From positions 93,266 to 157,265 of the forward strand of contig DKFP01000009.1 of NCBI GenBank assembly GCA_002452405.1: a stretch of DNA of 64,000 nucleotides. The letters are read 5' to 3'. How positions within the stretch are numbered: the stretch's first letter is position 1; each line of letters begins with the position of its first letter. Shown in pieces: positions 33,501-40,617 of the stretch. The translations under genes were made by a program, and so were the position numbers. Source of the DNA: Deferribacteraceae bacterium UBA6793. Its GTDB lineage: Bacteria > Chrysiogenota > Deferribacteres > Deferribacterales > Geovibrionaceae. The notes beneath the pieces are model-generated. The model was given only the letters and a program-made list of their open reading frames with translations. It did not search any database and had not been told where the DNA came from.

Positions 33501-33876
33501 CCTGCCTGTCATAGTCCTGTCCGACGTTTATATTTATAACAGCGCTTTTAAAGACGTCCGCAGGTGGCAGACCTTTCAGAAGGGCATAGGGTGTTGTGAC
33601 AACTATGCAGGGAGCGTCGGAATTAAGGAGAGTGTTCAGCGCCGCAGCGCGTGCGGATATTATCTCCGGAAGCACCCTCGCCTCTTCATAAGGCTCCTGA
33701 GTATATTCCGGAAAACCGAGAACAGCTGAACGGGAGAAGAAATAACGGGTTTCCTGCAAGACAAGCTCGTATTCCCTCCGGTTTGCCGCAACAAAGAAAG
33801 TAACGCGCCCCTCCGGTCTTTTGTTATAAAAATACCATACGGAGGAACATCCCCAGAGACCGCAAAACTTCTGCAT
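30568..33876 (-). CDS. mfd: Transcription-repair coupling factor Mfd
   Basis: A 1102-residue ATP-dependent translocase that removes stalled RNA polymerase and recruits UvrA. The order is standard: an N-terminal UvrB-like region, a polymerase-interaction domain (YVVHVDYGIGIYKGL), a RecG-like helicase motor with GDVGFGKTE and DEEQRFGV, a translocation motif region, and a C-terminal regulatory domain. TGATG joins the gmhA stop to this ATG. uvrB is in another operon of the window, so nucleotide excision repair is well represented. The length is typical of the family. Confidence 0.97.
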   Translation of the reverse strand: MQKFCGLWGCSSVWYFYNKRPEGRVTFFVAANRREYELVLQETRYFFSRSAVLGFPEYTQEPYEEARVLPEIISARAAALNTLLNSDAPCIVVTTPYALLKGLPPADVFKSAVININVGQDYDRQELEYLLNYAGYVHVELVDGQGEYAFRGDILEVFPADFENPCLIEFFGDEAERISVVDRSTRRPVKTMKHATLLPASEALFDAEDIRKRITDKDILDKTELYGKYAGCHWLAPAIYGRMSNILEYTGDSYNFVFFTEDYKTHFTDLLSLADRRKPEGEFFIHNFINPSIIYPEYDEHERLVLADIVTEGAVTVPYKSSAMLLGGKKGNVYQSMAATMDIIKSHTEKGYRVVCAIESGRLLELFTNFSVDYGYSAQRISVHAEVTHAGLYVLNEKLRGGFIDEKRLLAVFSDEDIFGVARKKPKRGKKEVYSTSISDLESGDYVVHVDYGIGIYKGLVHQSIGGVEGDFLQLEYDNGEFLYVPLSSIGQLQKYIGSEGGRPRISSLQTQTWKKLKAQARTRAKKIAFDLLQLYAKRKLEKGFAFHDDGKMTEEFEQRFEFDETDDQLTAIHDVYNDMENQLPMERLVCGDVGFGKTEVAMRAACKAVAGGKQVAVLVPTTVLARQHYLTFKKRFGEMPINVEYISRFRTAKEVRDILDRLSRGQIDILVGTHKMLGKEIEFSDLGLLIIDEEQRFGVSHKEKIKAMKTNVDVLYLSATPIPRTLQLSLSGIRDISVIDTPPVDRLPVITKVVKKDEEIKIAIQRELERGGQVFYLHNKVDDIEQVSAGVRSMLPGARVTFAHGQMDAQNLEKILMDFYAGETDILVCTAIIENGIDIPNVNTIVINDAAHLGLAQIYQLKGRVGRSVRRGYCYLVVPNFSGLSLVAQKRLKIIQQLSDLGSGVKIAFYDLQLRGAGDLLGADQSGFVVKVGYELFIAMIDEAVKELKGITDIFTDTEIITAVPHYIPADYIEDTRLRLDYYRKFSYVVTEDEVAGLLEEMEGMFGVTGEQTRNFARIMLLKNLAGRANIEKIFIYSNRIKMKFTKNSPVSPPVLMDGAAKCGGMLKFDDEFTLSLLFEQSEKTLPSAAVFLSLIAPARE

Positions 33877-34454
33877 CAGGCAAATTTGCCGAACATCATC
33901 TCATCCACAAGCTGACAGATTATGTGCGCAGCAGCTATATGGATTTCCTGTATTCTGGCAGTGTTATCCGTCGGCGACTGGAAAAGAATATCGCAAAGCC
34001 CTTTCATCTTTCCGCCATCGCGACCTGTAAAACCGATTATGCGGACCTTCATTCTGTCCGCCTCGCGCAGAGCCCTTACAACATTTTCGGAATTACCGCT
34101 GGTGGAAATCCCCCAGAGAATGTCCTTTTCACTGCCAAGTGCGCTGACCTGTTTCAGAAATATATCGTTGAACTCGTAATCGTTCCCTATAGATGTGATT
34201 ATGGATGTGTCAGTGGTAAGCGCTATCGCCGGAAGAGGCGGACGCTCCATCTTAAACCTGTTCACAAACTCCGCAGCAATATGCTGCGCATCCGAAGCGG
34301 AACCGCCGTTTCCGCAGATAAGCAGTTTCCCGCCGTTCTCGAAACACTGGGTTATCTCCGTTGCGATGGCTATCAGAACAGGGGTGCTCTCGGTGATGAA
34401 TCTCGTCTGCACCTCTTTCATCTCTTCAAAAATCGACGCTATAAATTTATCCAT
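33876..34454 (-). CDS. gmhA: Phosphoheptose isomerase GmhA (SIS domain)
   Basis: A 192-residue SIS-domain isomerase converting sedoheptulose 7-phosphate to D-glycero-D-manno-heptose 7-phosphate, the first step towards LPS inner-core heptose. ICGNGGSASDAQHIAAEFVNRF and LWGISTSGNSENVVRAL are the sugar-phosphate binding signatures, and His-rich EIHIAAAHIICQLVD is typical of GmhA. It supports an LPS-bearing outer membrane. It is first in an operon with mfd and two foldase genes; the stop overlaps the mfd start. Confidence 0.93.
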   Translation of the reverse strand: MDKFIASIFEEMKEVQTRFITESTPVLIAIATEITQCFENGGKLLICGNGGSASDAQHIAAEFVNRFKMERPPLPAIALTTDTSIITSIGNDYEFNDIFLKQVSALGSEKDILWGISTSGNSENVVRALREADRMKVRIIGFTGRDGGKMKGLCDILFQSPTDNTARIQEIHIAAAHIICQLVDEMMFGKFA

Positions 34455-34524
34455 ATGCCGTCCCTGTTAAAGCATTTACACATTTAATATATGCCTGAAG
34501 AAAAGATAGCAATAGAAATCGTAA

Positions 34525-35001
34525 TTATCTTATTATAAGCCCGTCTTTACCGTATTTAACCTTTGCAACAATGTAGAACATGCCTTCGGGGGTCAGTCCG
34601 CACCCGCCGTCCTCAACAGGATCGGTAAGGTCATAGAACATCTCCTCCGCACGCGGACCGAAAGGGCACACAAATATTATCTTTTTACCTTCCGGAAGTT
34701 GCGGAATTATCTTCTCGCAGGCGCCGTCCTCTTCAAAAAGAGCCACAGGAATATTCACCATTCCGTCCGTATGCCTCTTTTCATATTCCTGCACGGTTCT
34801 GACATCCACAACGAAATAGTCAGCAGGCAGACCTTCATAAAAAAGGGGCGCGACGTTTTCAACAGTGACCTTTCCGCTTTCCGGCATAGGAAGGGGGTTC
34901 GCCACTTTTTTCGGAGTATTCGAAACGTAAAAATACGCTCCCCCACCTATAACACAGAGTCCCAGAACAACGCAAACCGCAATAAGTATTAATCTTTTCA
35001 T
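34525..35001 (-). CDS. Membrane-anchored rhodanese-like protein
   Basis: A 158-residue protein. One N-terminal transmembrane segment (about 4-26) would place the rest outside the cytoplasmic membrane. The rhodanese fold includes VVDVRTVQEYEKRHTDG and an active loop CPFGPR with Cys112 and Arg117 (C-x4-R). Single-domain rhodaneses transfer or carry sulfane sulfur; the loop is unusual in having two prolines. It is divergent from a double-Cache histidine kinase 108 bp away. The physiological acceptor is unknown. Confidence 0.82.
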   Translation of the reverse strand: MKRLILIAVCVVLGLCVIGGGAYFYVSNTPKKVANPLPMPESGKVTVENVAPLFYEGLPADYFVVDVRTVQEYEKRHTDGMVNIPVALFEEDGACEKIIPQLPEGKKIIFVCPFGPRAEEMFYDLTDPVEDGGCGLTPEGMFYIVAKVKYGKDGLIIR

Positions 35002-35109
35002 ATTTTCCTCCTAGTTTAATTCATATACTCTATTTCACATATAATCAATATAAACATCTATGTTGCACCTGTTATGAGGAGGTAGTAAAATTAAACAACC
35101 GGAGCAAAA

Positions 35110-37095
35110 ATGACTCAAAATAAAGAAAAACTTAAAAGATATTACTTTCTGACAACCTTTGCGGTGATAGCTTTCATAATAATGTCCATCGCAGTCGGCT
35201 TTGTCATAGAGGAACATAATAATTTTGAAAAAACACTCAGAATAAACAAACAAAACCTTATGGACAGCAAAAAACAGACGCTGAAAAGCATCGTGGACAG
35301 TGTTGCCCAGCAGGTGCGGCTTACCATTTCTGAATCGGAAAATAACCTTAAAGAACGCATAGACGAAAGGCTGAACCTCGCATACTCCGCCGCGGAAGCC
35401 GTTAACGCAGCAGCAAAGAACACCAAAGACGCAGAAGATGACGTTAAAGCTGCGCTTTCCGGCATGGTGTGGGGAAAAAATTATATATTTATTTTTGATA
35501 TGAACGGGTACGTAATAAGCTCCCCTCTGCAAAAGCATCTGGAAGGCAAAAACGTCCTTGAAAGTTCCAACCAGAAGCTGAGACAGACCATGGAAAAGTC
35601 CCTGCAAACCCTTAAAACCACAGATACCGTGGAGTTTAACGTGGCATGGACAAAACCGGGCGAAAAGACAGCTCCGGCAAAATTCGTAAAACTGCGCAGA
35701 TTTGCTCCTCTGAACTGGGTCATAGGCTACGGGGAATATTTCGACGACTTCACTCTGGAAGTTCAAAGCAGGCTCATAACGCAGCTCGAATCAATCAAAC
35801 TTCCGGAAGACGGCTATATATTTATGTCGGACTACTCAGGAATGTCTCTCACAAAACCGGCGCGAAACAAATTTATGCTGAATGTTCAGGATTCCAACGG
35901 AAAATTTATCGTTAAGGAAATGATTAAACTGGCGCAGAACGGCGGCGGTTTTTACGAATACGTCATGCCGCCATTCCCAGGTATGAAACCGGAAAAAAAA
36001 CTGAGCTATGTAACCGGCATAAACGGTTGGAACTGGTACATAGGCACAGGCATTTACCTCACCGATTTTGAAAACGAATACGCAAAAAGGATGCACGCGG
36101 AAAAACAGGACTCAATAAAAGAGCTTGGGGTGGTTCTTCTGCTTCTCTCCGCAGTACTTGTTCTGGCGGGGCTTGTTACTCTCGTGATGTCAAACCGTAT
36201 GGAAAAGCTCATCGACAGGCACAGTCAGGAGATCAAAAGAAAAAACGAAGAACTCAGATCTCTGAACATCTCTCTCGAATCGAAAGTTGCGGAAAAAACA
36301 GTGGAACTGACCACTCTTAACGCATCACTGGAAAAACGTGTAAAAGACGAGATAGAAAAAAACAGAGAGCAGGAACACATAATGTTCCAGCAGGGCAGAC
36401 TGGCAGCCATGGGCGAGATGCTTTCAAACATCGCCCACCAGTGGCGTCAACCGCTTAATAACATAGGACTATACATTCAGGACATTCAGGATGCACAGGA
36501 GGCAGGTGAGCTTTCCAAAGACTATCTGGATAAGTCCGTTGTGACCTGTCTGAATATCATACAGCACATGTCTGCAACCATAGACAACTTCCGCGATTTC
36601 TTCAAGCCGGATAAGGAAAGAGTGCTTTTCGACGTGAACGACTGCGTAAAGCAAAGCCTCACCCTGCTGCGTGCGGGAATAGAGAACAGCCATATAGAAA
36701 TTCGAAACGAACTTGAACAATGCAGCAAAGTGGCAGGCGTGCCCGGAGAATATTCTCAGGTACTGGTGAACATCATAACCAACGCAAAGGATGCGCTCAT
36801 AGATAACAACGTAAAGAACCCGTGCATAACAATCAGAAGCTGGAGCGAAAATCACATCGCATCTGTCTCCGTTGAAAACAACGGACAGGGAATACCGGAA
36901 AATATTGCCGAAAAGATATTCGAACCCTACTTCACCACCAAAGAAGAGGGCAAAGGCACAGGGATAGGGCTTTACTTCTCAAAGATAATCATTGAGAAAA
37001 ACATGGGCGGCAAAATCACATTTAAAAACACAAAGAACGGGGTGGTGTTCTTCGTTTCACTTCCCGAAGCAGACGAAGATCCTTCCTATCTGTAA
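35110..37095 (+). CDS. Sensor histidine kinase with double Cache periplasmic domain
   Basis: A 661-residue membrane kinase. TM1 is at about 12-34. The periplasmic region of about 300 residues contains two Cache_2-type repeats, each ending in the W.IG.G.Y pattern (NWVIGYGEYFDDF and NWYIGTGIYLTDF). TM2 is near 337-360 and a coiled coil follows. The kinase core has AHQWRQP with phospho-His443, N-box NIITNAKDAL, NNGQGIP and GTGIGLY. GGAG precedes the ATG. No response regulator gene is adjacent. The 3' end overlaps the convergent cupin gene by 10 nt. Confidence 0.92.
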   Translation: MTQNKEKLKRYYFLTTFAVIAFIIMSIAVGFVIEEHNNFEKTLRINKQNLMDSKKQTLKSIVDSVAQQVRLTISESENNLKERIDERLNLAYSAAEAVNAAAKNTKDAEDDVKAALSGMVWGKNYIFIFDMNGYVISSPLQKHLEGKNVLESSNQKLRQTMEKSLQTLKTTDTVEFNVAWTKPGEKTAPAKFVKLRRFAPLNWVIGYGEYFDDFTLEVQSRLITQLESIKLPEDGYIFMSDYSGMSLTKPARNKFMLNVQDSNGKFIVKEMIKLAQNGGGFYEYVMPPFPGMKPEKKLSYVTGINGWNWYIGTGIYLTDFENEYAKRMHAEKQDSIKELGVVLLLLSAVLVLAGLVTLVMSNRMEKLIDRHSQEIKRKNEELRSLNISLESKVAEKTVELTTLNASLEKRVKDEIEKNREQEHIMFQQGRLAAMGEMLSNIAHQWRQPLNNIGLYIQDIQDAQEAGELSKDYLDKSVVTCLNIIQHMSATIDNFRDFFKPDKERVLFDVNDCVKQSLTLLRAGIENSHIEIRNELEQCSKVAGVPGEYSQVLVNIITNAKDALIDNNVKNPCITIRSWSENHIASVSVENNGQGIPENIAEKIFEPYFTTKEEGKGTGIGLYFSKIIIEKNMGGKITFKNTKNGVVFFVSLPEADEDPSYL

Positions 37096-37403
37096 TCTTC
37101 GCGCACAGGGTAGAATACATCCAGAAGCTCGCAATTTGTTATCGCCCTGCCCTTGTGGGAAACACCGGAAGGTATCATGGCAACGTCGCTGTGAGTGAGC
37201 ACTTTCACCTCATCACCAACAGTCAGTTCGAAAACACCGTTTATCAATTTTGTCATTTGCTCATGAGGGTGCGAATGTTCAGGCAGCTCTGAACCGGGCT
37301 CAAAGCGCCACAAAGACATCGTCATATTTTCCGAATGAACGAAACGGGCTTTAGCTCCTTTAAACATTTCTTTTTCAAGTTTTTCAGTATCAATAAAAGA
37401 CAT
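37086..37403 (-). CDS. Small cupin-domain protein
   Basis: A 105-residue single cupin. Motif 1 is PEHSHPHEQMTKLINGVFEL, with His residues and Glu in metal-ligand positions. Motif 2 is HSDVAMIPSGVSHKG. Such small cupins bind a metal and act as sensors, isomerases or dioxygenases; the substrate cannot be assigned. The gene is monocistronic and converges with the double-Cache kinase, overlapping by 10 nt. A GAGC-containing weak ribosome site precedes the ATG. Confidence 0.8.
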   Translation of the reverse strand: MSFIDTEKLEKEMFKGAKARFVHSENMTMSLWRFEPGSELPEHSHPHEQMTKLINGVFELTVGDEVKVLTHSDVAMIPSGVSHKGRAITNCELLDVFYPVREDYR

Positions 37404-37571
37404 TTTAGCTCCTAATTTGCAATTTCATTAAAAATACACATATAGAAACGACATCAAAACTATCATTTCTAGTAAATATTATACTAAATTCAAAAAAAAC
37501 TAACAGATTTATTTACATCACAGATTATATAGGTTAATATTTTTTGTATTTTATTTTGTTCAGGAGTCATA

Positions 37572-39218
37572 ATGAGTCAGATTAAAACTAACCATCTGAT
37601 GCCAAAGGTTATATTCATTCTTTTACTACAGGGATTCACAGCTCTCCTCATTTTCTGGTTTAACTACAGAAAAATTTCACAAGCGTTAAAGATGGAGCCC
37701 GAAACGGCAAAAACTCTCCTTGAAAACTCATCCGGATCGCTGCTGATAGCCTCCGTGGGACTGCTTATATTCGGACTTTTAATAGCAGTTGTTGTCGCCA
37801 CTTTTTTCCATGGTGCATACTCAAGCAGCGTAAGCAACATATCCGGTGTTCTTAAAAATGTTAAAAACGGAGACCTGCGAATGCGGGTGGACGAAAAGGC
37901 TGCCAAGGCAATGCCGGAGCTGGGGGATTCGATAAACTCAGCTGTGGAGGACTTTGAAACAACCATCGCAAGTTTCGGTTTTGCATCAAACAACATCAAA
38001 AGTGCATCAAAAAACCTCATCGAAATATACACCAACGTCGGACACAGAATAAGCATAGTAAACGACAACGTGGTAAGCGTCAGCTCGGCCGCGGAAGAAC
38101 TTTCGTCCACAGGCTACAACGTGCTTGAAAAGTGCCGCTCTTCTTTCGAAAGCATAAGCAAATGCAACGAAGACGTGCTCAAAGGGAAAAAGATTGTCGC
38201 TCAGAGCAAAGAGAGCATGGAAGAGATAGCCGGAAGCATAAACTCCATCGTGGATGTCGTTTCAGGGTTTCAGAAACAGTCACAGGAGATAGGACAGATA
38301 GTCATATCCATCAACGATATCGCCGAGCAGACAAACATGCTGGCGCTTAACGCCGCCATCGAAGCGGCAAGAGCCGGCGAACACGGAAAAGGTTTTGCAG
38401 TTGTTGCGGACGAAGTTCGCAAGCTGGCAGGCAAGACGTCCGAATCGACAAAGAAGATTGAGGACGTTATCAAAGAACTCCAGATGCGTATCAAAACAGT
38501 TTCCGAATCGGTGCACAGCTCAGTTGAAATGGTTGAAAAAGGTATAGAACTTTCAGGTGTATCTGTGGCATCCATTGACGCTATAGACAACAACATCAAA
38601 CACGTTGCCCAGCAGATTGAAGGCATAGTCCACTCCAAAGAGGAGGAATCACTCGCCTTGGCGGATGTTACGAAGAGCACAACGGAGATAAGCTCCGAAA
38701 CTTCGGAAATAGTCGCCACGGTTGAAGAATCGTTCAGCGCAGGGCAAAACCTTGTTGACCTTTCAGACGGACTCAGCGGCAAGGTTAAGAAATATAAATC
38801 GGACAAAATGAACGTTTATATGCCATGGAGCCGTGATCTTGAACTTGGCATAAAAGTCTTTGACGACCAGCACAAGAAACTCATAGAGATGATCAATCAG
38901 CTTTACGACGCCATCAGAGATAATAAAGTTAGATCGACGATAGATAAAATACTTAACGACCTGGTTGCATATACCGTTTACCACTTTAACACTGAAGAGG
39001 AAGCGTTTAAAAAATACGGTTATCCCGATTTCAACAAACACAGAGAGATACACGAAAACCTTAAAAAGACCGTGGGCGAGGTCAAAGCAAAACTCGACTC
39101 AGGTAAAGAGGTTATCGGCTTCAACATTATCTCTTTCCTTGAGAACTGGGTGAAAAACCACATTATGGTGGAAGACAAGAAATACGCACCGTTTCTTAAA
39201 AAGAACGGTATGGAATAA
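37572..39218 (+). CDS. Chemoreceptor with C-terminal bacteriohemerythrin domain
   Basis: A 548-residue protein. Two TM helices (about 12-29 and 53-76) are separated by a very short periplasmic loop, followed by HAMP. The signalling coiled coil has AEQTNMLALNAAIEAARAG and GKGFAVVADEVRKLAGK. A C-terminal hemerythrin domain begins at about 415 with PWSRDLELGIKVFDDQHKKL, then YHFNTEEEAFKKYGY, KHREIHENL and NHIMVEDKKY, which supply the His, Glu and Asp ligands of a di-iron oxygen site. Like DcrH of Desulfovibrio it probably senses oxygen or redox from the cytoplasm. CAGGAG precedes the ATG and a strong terminator follows. Confidence 0.95.
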   Translation: MSQIKTNHLMPKVIFILLLQGFTALLIFWFNYRKISQALKMEPETAKTLLENSSGSLLIASVGLLIFGLLIAVVVATFFHGAYSSSVSNISGVLKNVKNGDLRMRVDEKAAKAMPELGDSINSAVEDFETTIASFGFASNNIKSASKNLIEIYTNVGHRISIVNDNVVSVSSAAEELSSTGYNVLEKCRSSFESISKCNEDVLKGKKIVAQSKESMEEIAGSINSIVDVVSGFQKQSQEIGQIVISINDIAEQTNMLALNAAIEAARAGEHGKGFAVVADEVRKLAGKTSESTKKIEDVIKELQMRIKTVSESVHSSVEMVEKGIELSGVSVASIDAIDNNIKHVAQQIEGIVHSKEEESLALADVTKSTTEISSETSEIVATVEESFSAGQNLVDLSDGLSGKVKKYKSDKMNVYMPWSRDLELGIKVFDDQHKKLIEMINQLYDAIRDNKVRSTIDKILNDLVAYTVYHFNTEEEAFKKYGYPDFNKHREIHENLKKTVGEVKAKLDSGKEVIGFNIISFLENWVKNHIMVEDKKYAPFLKKNGME

Positions 39219-39225
39219 GACAGAT

Positions 39226-39252
39226 AACCCGCTCAACCGAGCGGGTTTTTTT
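39226..39252 (+). terminator. Rho-independent terminator of hemerythrin chemoreceptor gene
   Basis: AACCCGCTC, AACC loop, GAGCGGGTT, then T run. A 9-bp stem starting 7 nt after the stop codon. Confidence 0.97.
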
Positions 39253-39257
39253 ATGGA

Positions 39258-39398
39258 AAAACTATAAATCACATAAATGAGATCGCCGCGTCGCAAAGCT
39301 CCTCGCGAAGACGGAATAAAAATCACGTCTCTGCGGACCCATTCAGGGGTGAAGCAGTCTCGTCCTTCAGTATACGACATAACTTATGTTAAAAGCTC
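39258..39398. mobile_element. MITE-like element C7, left end truncated
   Basis: The core AATGAGATCGCCGCGTCGC...CTCCTCGCGAAGACGG AATAAAAATCACGTCTCTGCGGACCC...GGTGAAGCAGTCTCG is followed by TATACGACATAACTTATG and the end AAAAGCTC with TA after it. The left inverted end is not recognisable next to the terminator. Confidence 0.78.
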
Positions 39399-39428
39399 TA
39401 AGTCAGAAACCGACAGTGCAATTGCCGT

Positions 39429-39531
39429 CAAGATGCGAGTTATGCGAGGAAACTGTCACGAGGCTAGCAAAAGCGTACGTGCGTTGTACGTATTGCGAGC
39501 GAATGGCGGTTGACGCCGCAGAACGACGGTT
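39429..39531. repeat. Palindromic modular repeat, divergent third centre type
   Basis: It begins with AAGATGCGAG, has an interior CGTAC/GTACG hairpin region and ends with GACGCCGCAGAACGACGG. The outer sequence resembles the A/B family but the centre differs from both. The assignment is based on the flanking motifs and tandem position, so it is less certain than the other units. Confidence 0.5.
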
Positions 39532-39549
39532 ATTGGCTTAGATGTCGTC

Positions 39550-39664
39550 GGTTTAATGCAAGCAGTACAAGGAAGTTTTTCCGAGAGGGCTGCGAGCATA
39601 CACGTCAGTATGTAAGCAGTTCCGAGAAAAAACTGACGCCGTAATGCGACGCATAAAAGCGGCG
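39550..39664. repeat. Palindromic modular repeat, A type
   Basis: GGTTTAATGCAAGCAGTACAAGG left arm, CATACACGTCAGTATGTA hairpin and AGTT/AACT hairpin with TTCCGAG loop. The right part is GACGCCGTAATGCGACGCATAAAAGC. It ends one base before the stop codon of the histidine kinase gene on the minus strand. Confidence 0.82.
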
Positions 39665-39665
39665 A

Positions 39666-40610
39666 TTAAGGTTTTATCATGGGGATGTAGATACTAAACG
39701 TCGTCCCCATGCCCACCGTAGACTGCACCTCAATCCTTCCCTTATGCTTCTCAGTAATCTCTTTGGCTATGACAAGTCCAAGTCCTGTGCCTCTGTTTTT
39801 CGTCGTAAAGAAGGGTGTGAACAGCTTTGTCAGCGTCTCTTCCGGTATGCCGGTGCCTGTGTCGCTTATGGATATCTTCATCATGGGAACGGCCTGCCCG
39901 CTGGCTTTGCATACGTATTTTATGGTGGGGTCGAGTCCGATGTGCAGAGCAACCTGACCTGATTTCTGAACCTCACATGCATTTTTCAGGATATTGTTGA
40001 CAGCCATGAACAGTTTTTTCTTATCCGCGTAAACTGAGCTGAGGTTCGGCTCAACCTGAACGGACAGCTTTATGTCTGGAAACAGAACCGACAGCGAGTT
40101 AAGCATCTCTTCGAGAAAGCTCTTCACCTCAAACTCTGCGTATTCGAGAACCATTCCCGAAAGAAGTCTGATGTTCTGTAGCATATGCTTTATGCGCTGT
40201 GTCTCGTTAAGGATTATCCCCGCACACTTTTTGATATAGTCGTCGGATGCTTTTGCAAGAATAAGCTGTGAAGTTCCGTCAATGACGGTCAGGGGGTTCT
40301 TCATCTCGTGCTGAAAGGAGCTGATATCAAAAAGCTCCTCAAGACTGGGGCGGAATTCATCCAGCCCGAAAACCAGCACCCTGAGCGGCGTTGAAGGCGT
40401 TATAATTTTTATACCGAACTCTCTGTGCTGGAGCCGGATGCTTACATCGCCCGCGGCAATGCGGTCTGCCAGCATTTTTTTGAAATCTTTGATACCTGCC
40501 TCATATGCGAGATGCAGAAGTTTTTCGGCAGCAGGGTTCATATCGGTAACCCTGCCGTCGCGCAGCTCGAAAAAGGCGATATTCAGGTCATTGACACTGC
40601 AATCGCTCAT
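39666..40610 (-). CDS. Soluble NtrB-like histidine kinase with N-terminal PAS
   Basis: A 314-residue cytoplasmic kinase. A short PAS-like domain at about 1-85 (FFELRDGRVTDMNPAAEKLL) precedes HisKA with FQHEMKNPL, phospho-His101. The HATPase has N-box NNILKNACEV, DTGTGIP, a TPFFTTKNRGTGLGL lid and G2 box. No membrane segment and no adjacent response regulator are present. It starts 7 nt after the PBP1A stop and is last in the selA-selB-uvrB-PBP operon. The signal is unknown; genomic linkage to cell-wall and repair genes is noted without functional proof. Confidence 0.88.
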   Translation of the reverse strand: MSDCSVNDLNIAFFELRDGRVTDMNPAAEKLLHLAYEAGIKDFKKMLADRIAAGDVSIRLQHREFGIKIITPSTPLRVLVFGLDEFRPSLEELFDISSFQHEMKNPLTVIDGTSQLILAKASDDYIKKCAGIILNETQRIKHMLQNIRLLSGMVLEYAEFEVKSFLEEMLNSLSVLFPDIKLSVQVEPNLSSVYADKKKLFMAVNNILKNACEVQKSGQVALHIGLDPTIKYVCKASGQAVPMMKISISDTGTGIPEETLTKLFTPFFTTKNRGTGLGLVIAKEITEKHKGRIEVQSTVGMGTTFSIYIPMIKP

Positions 40611-40617
40611 ATAATAT

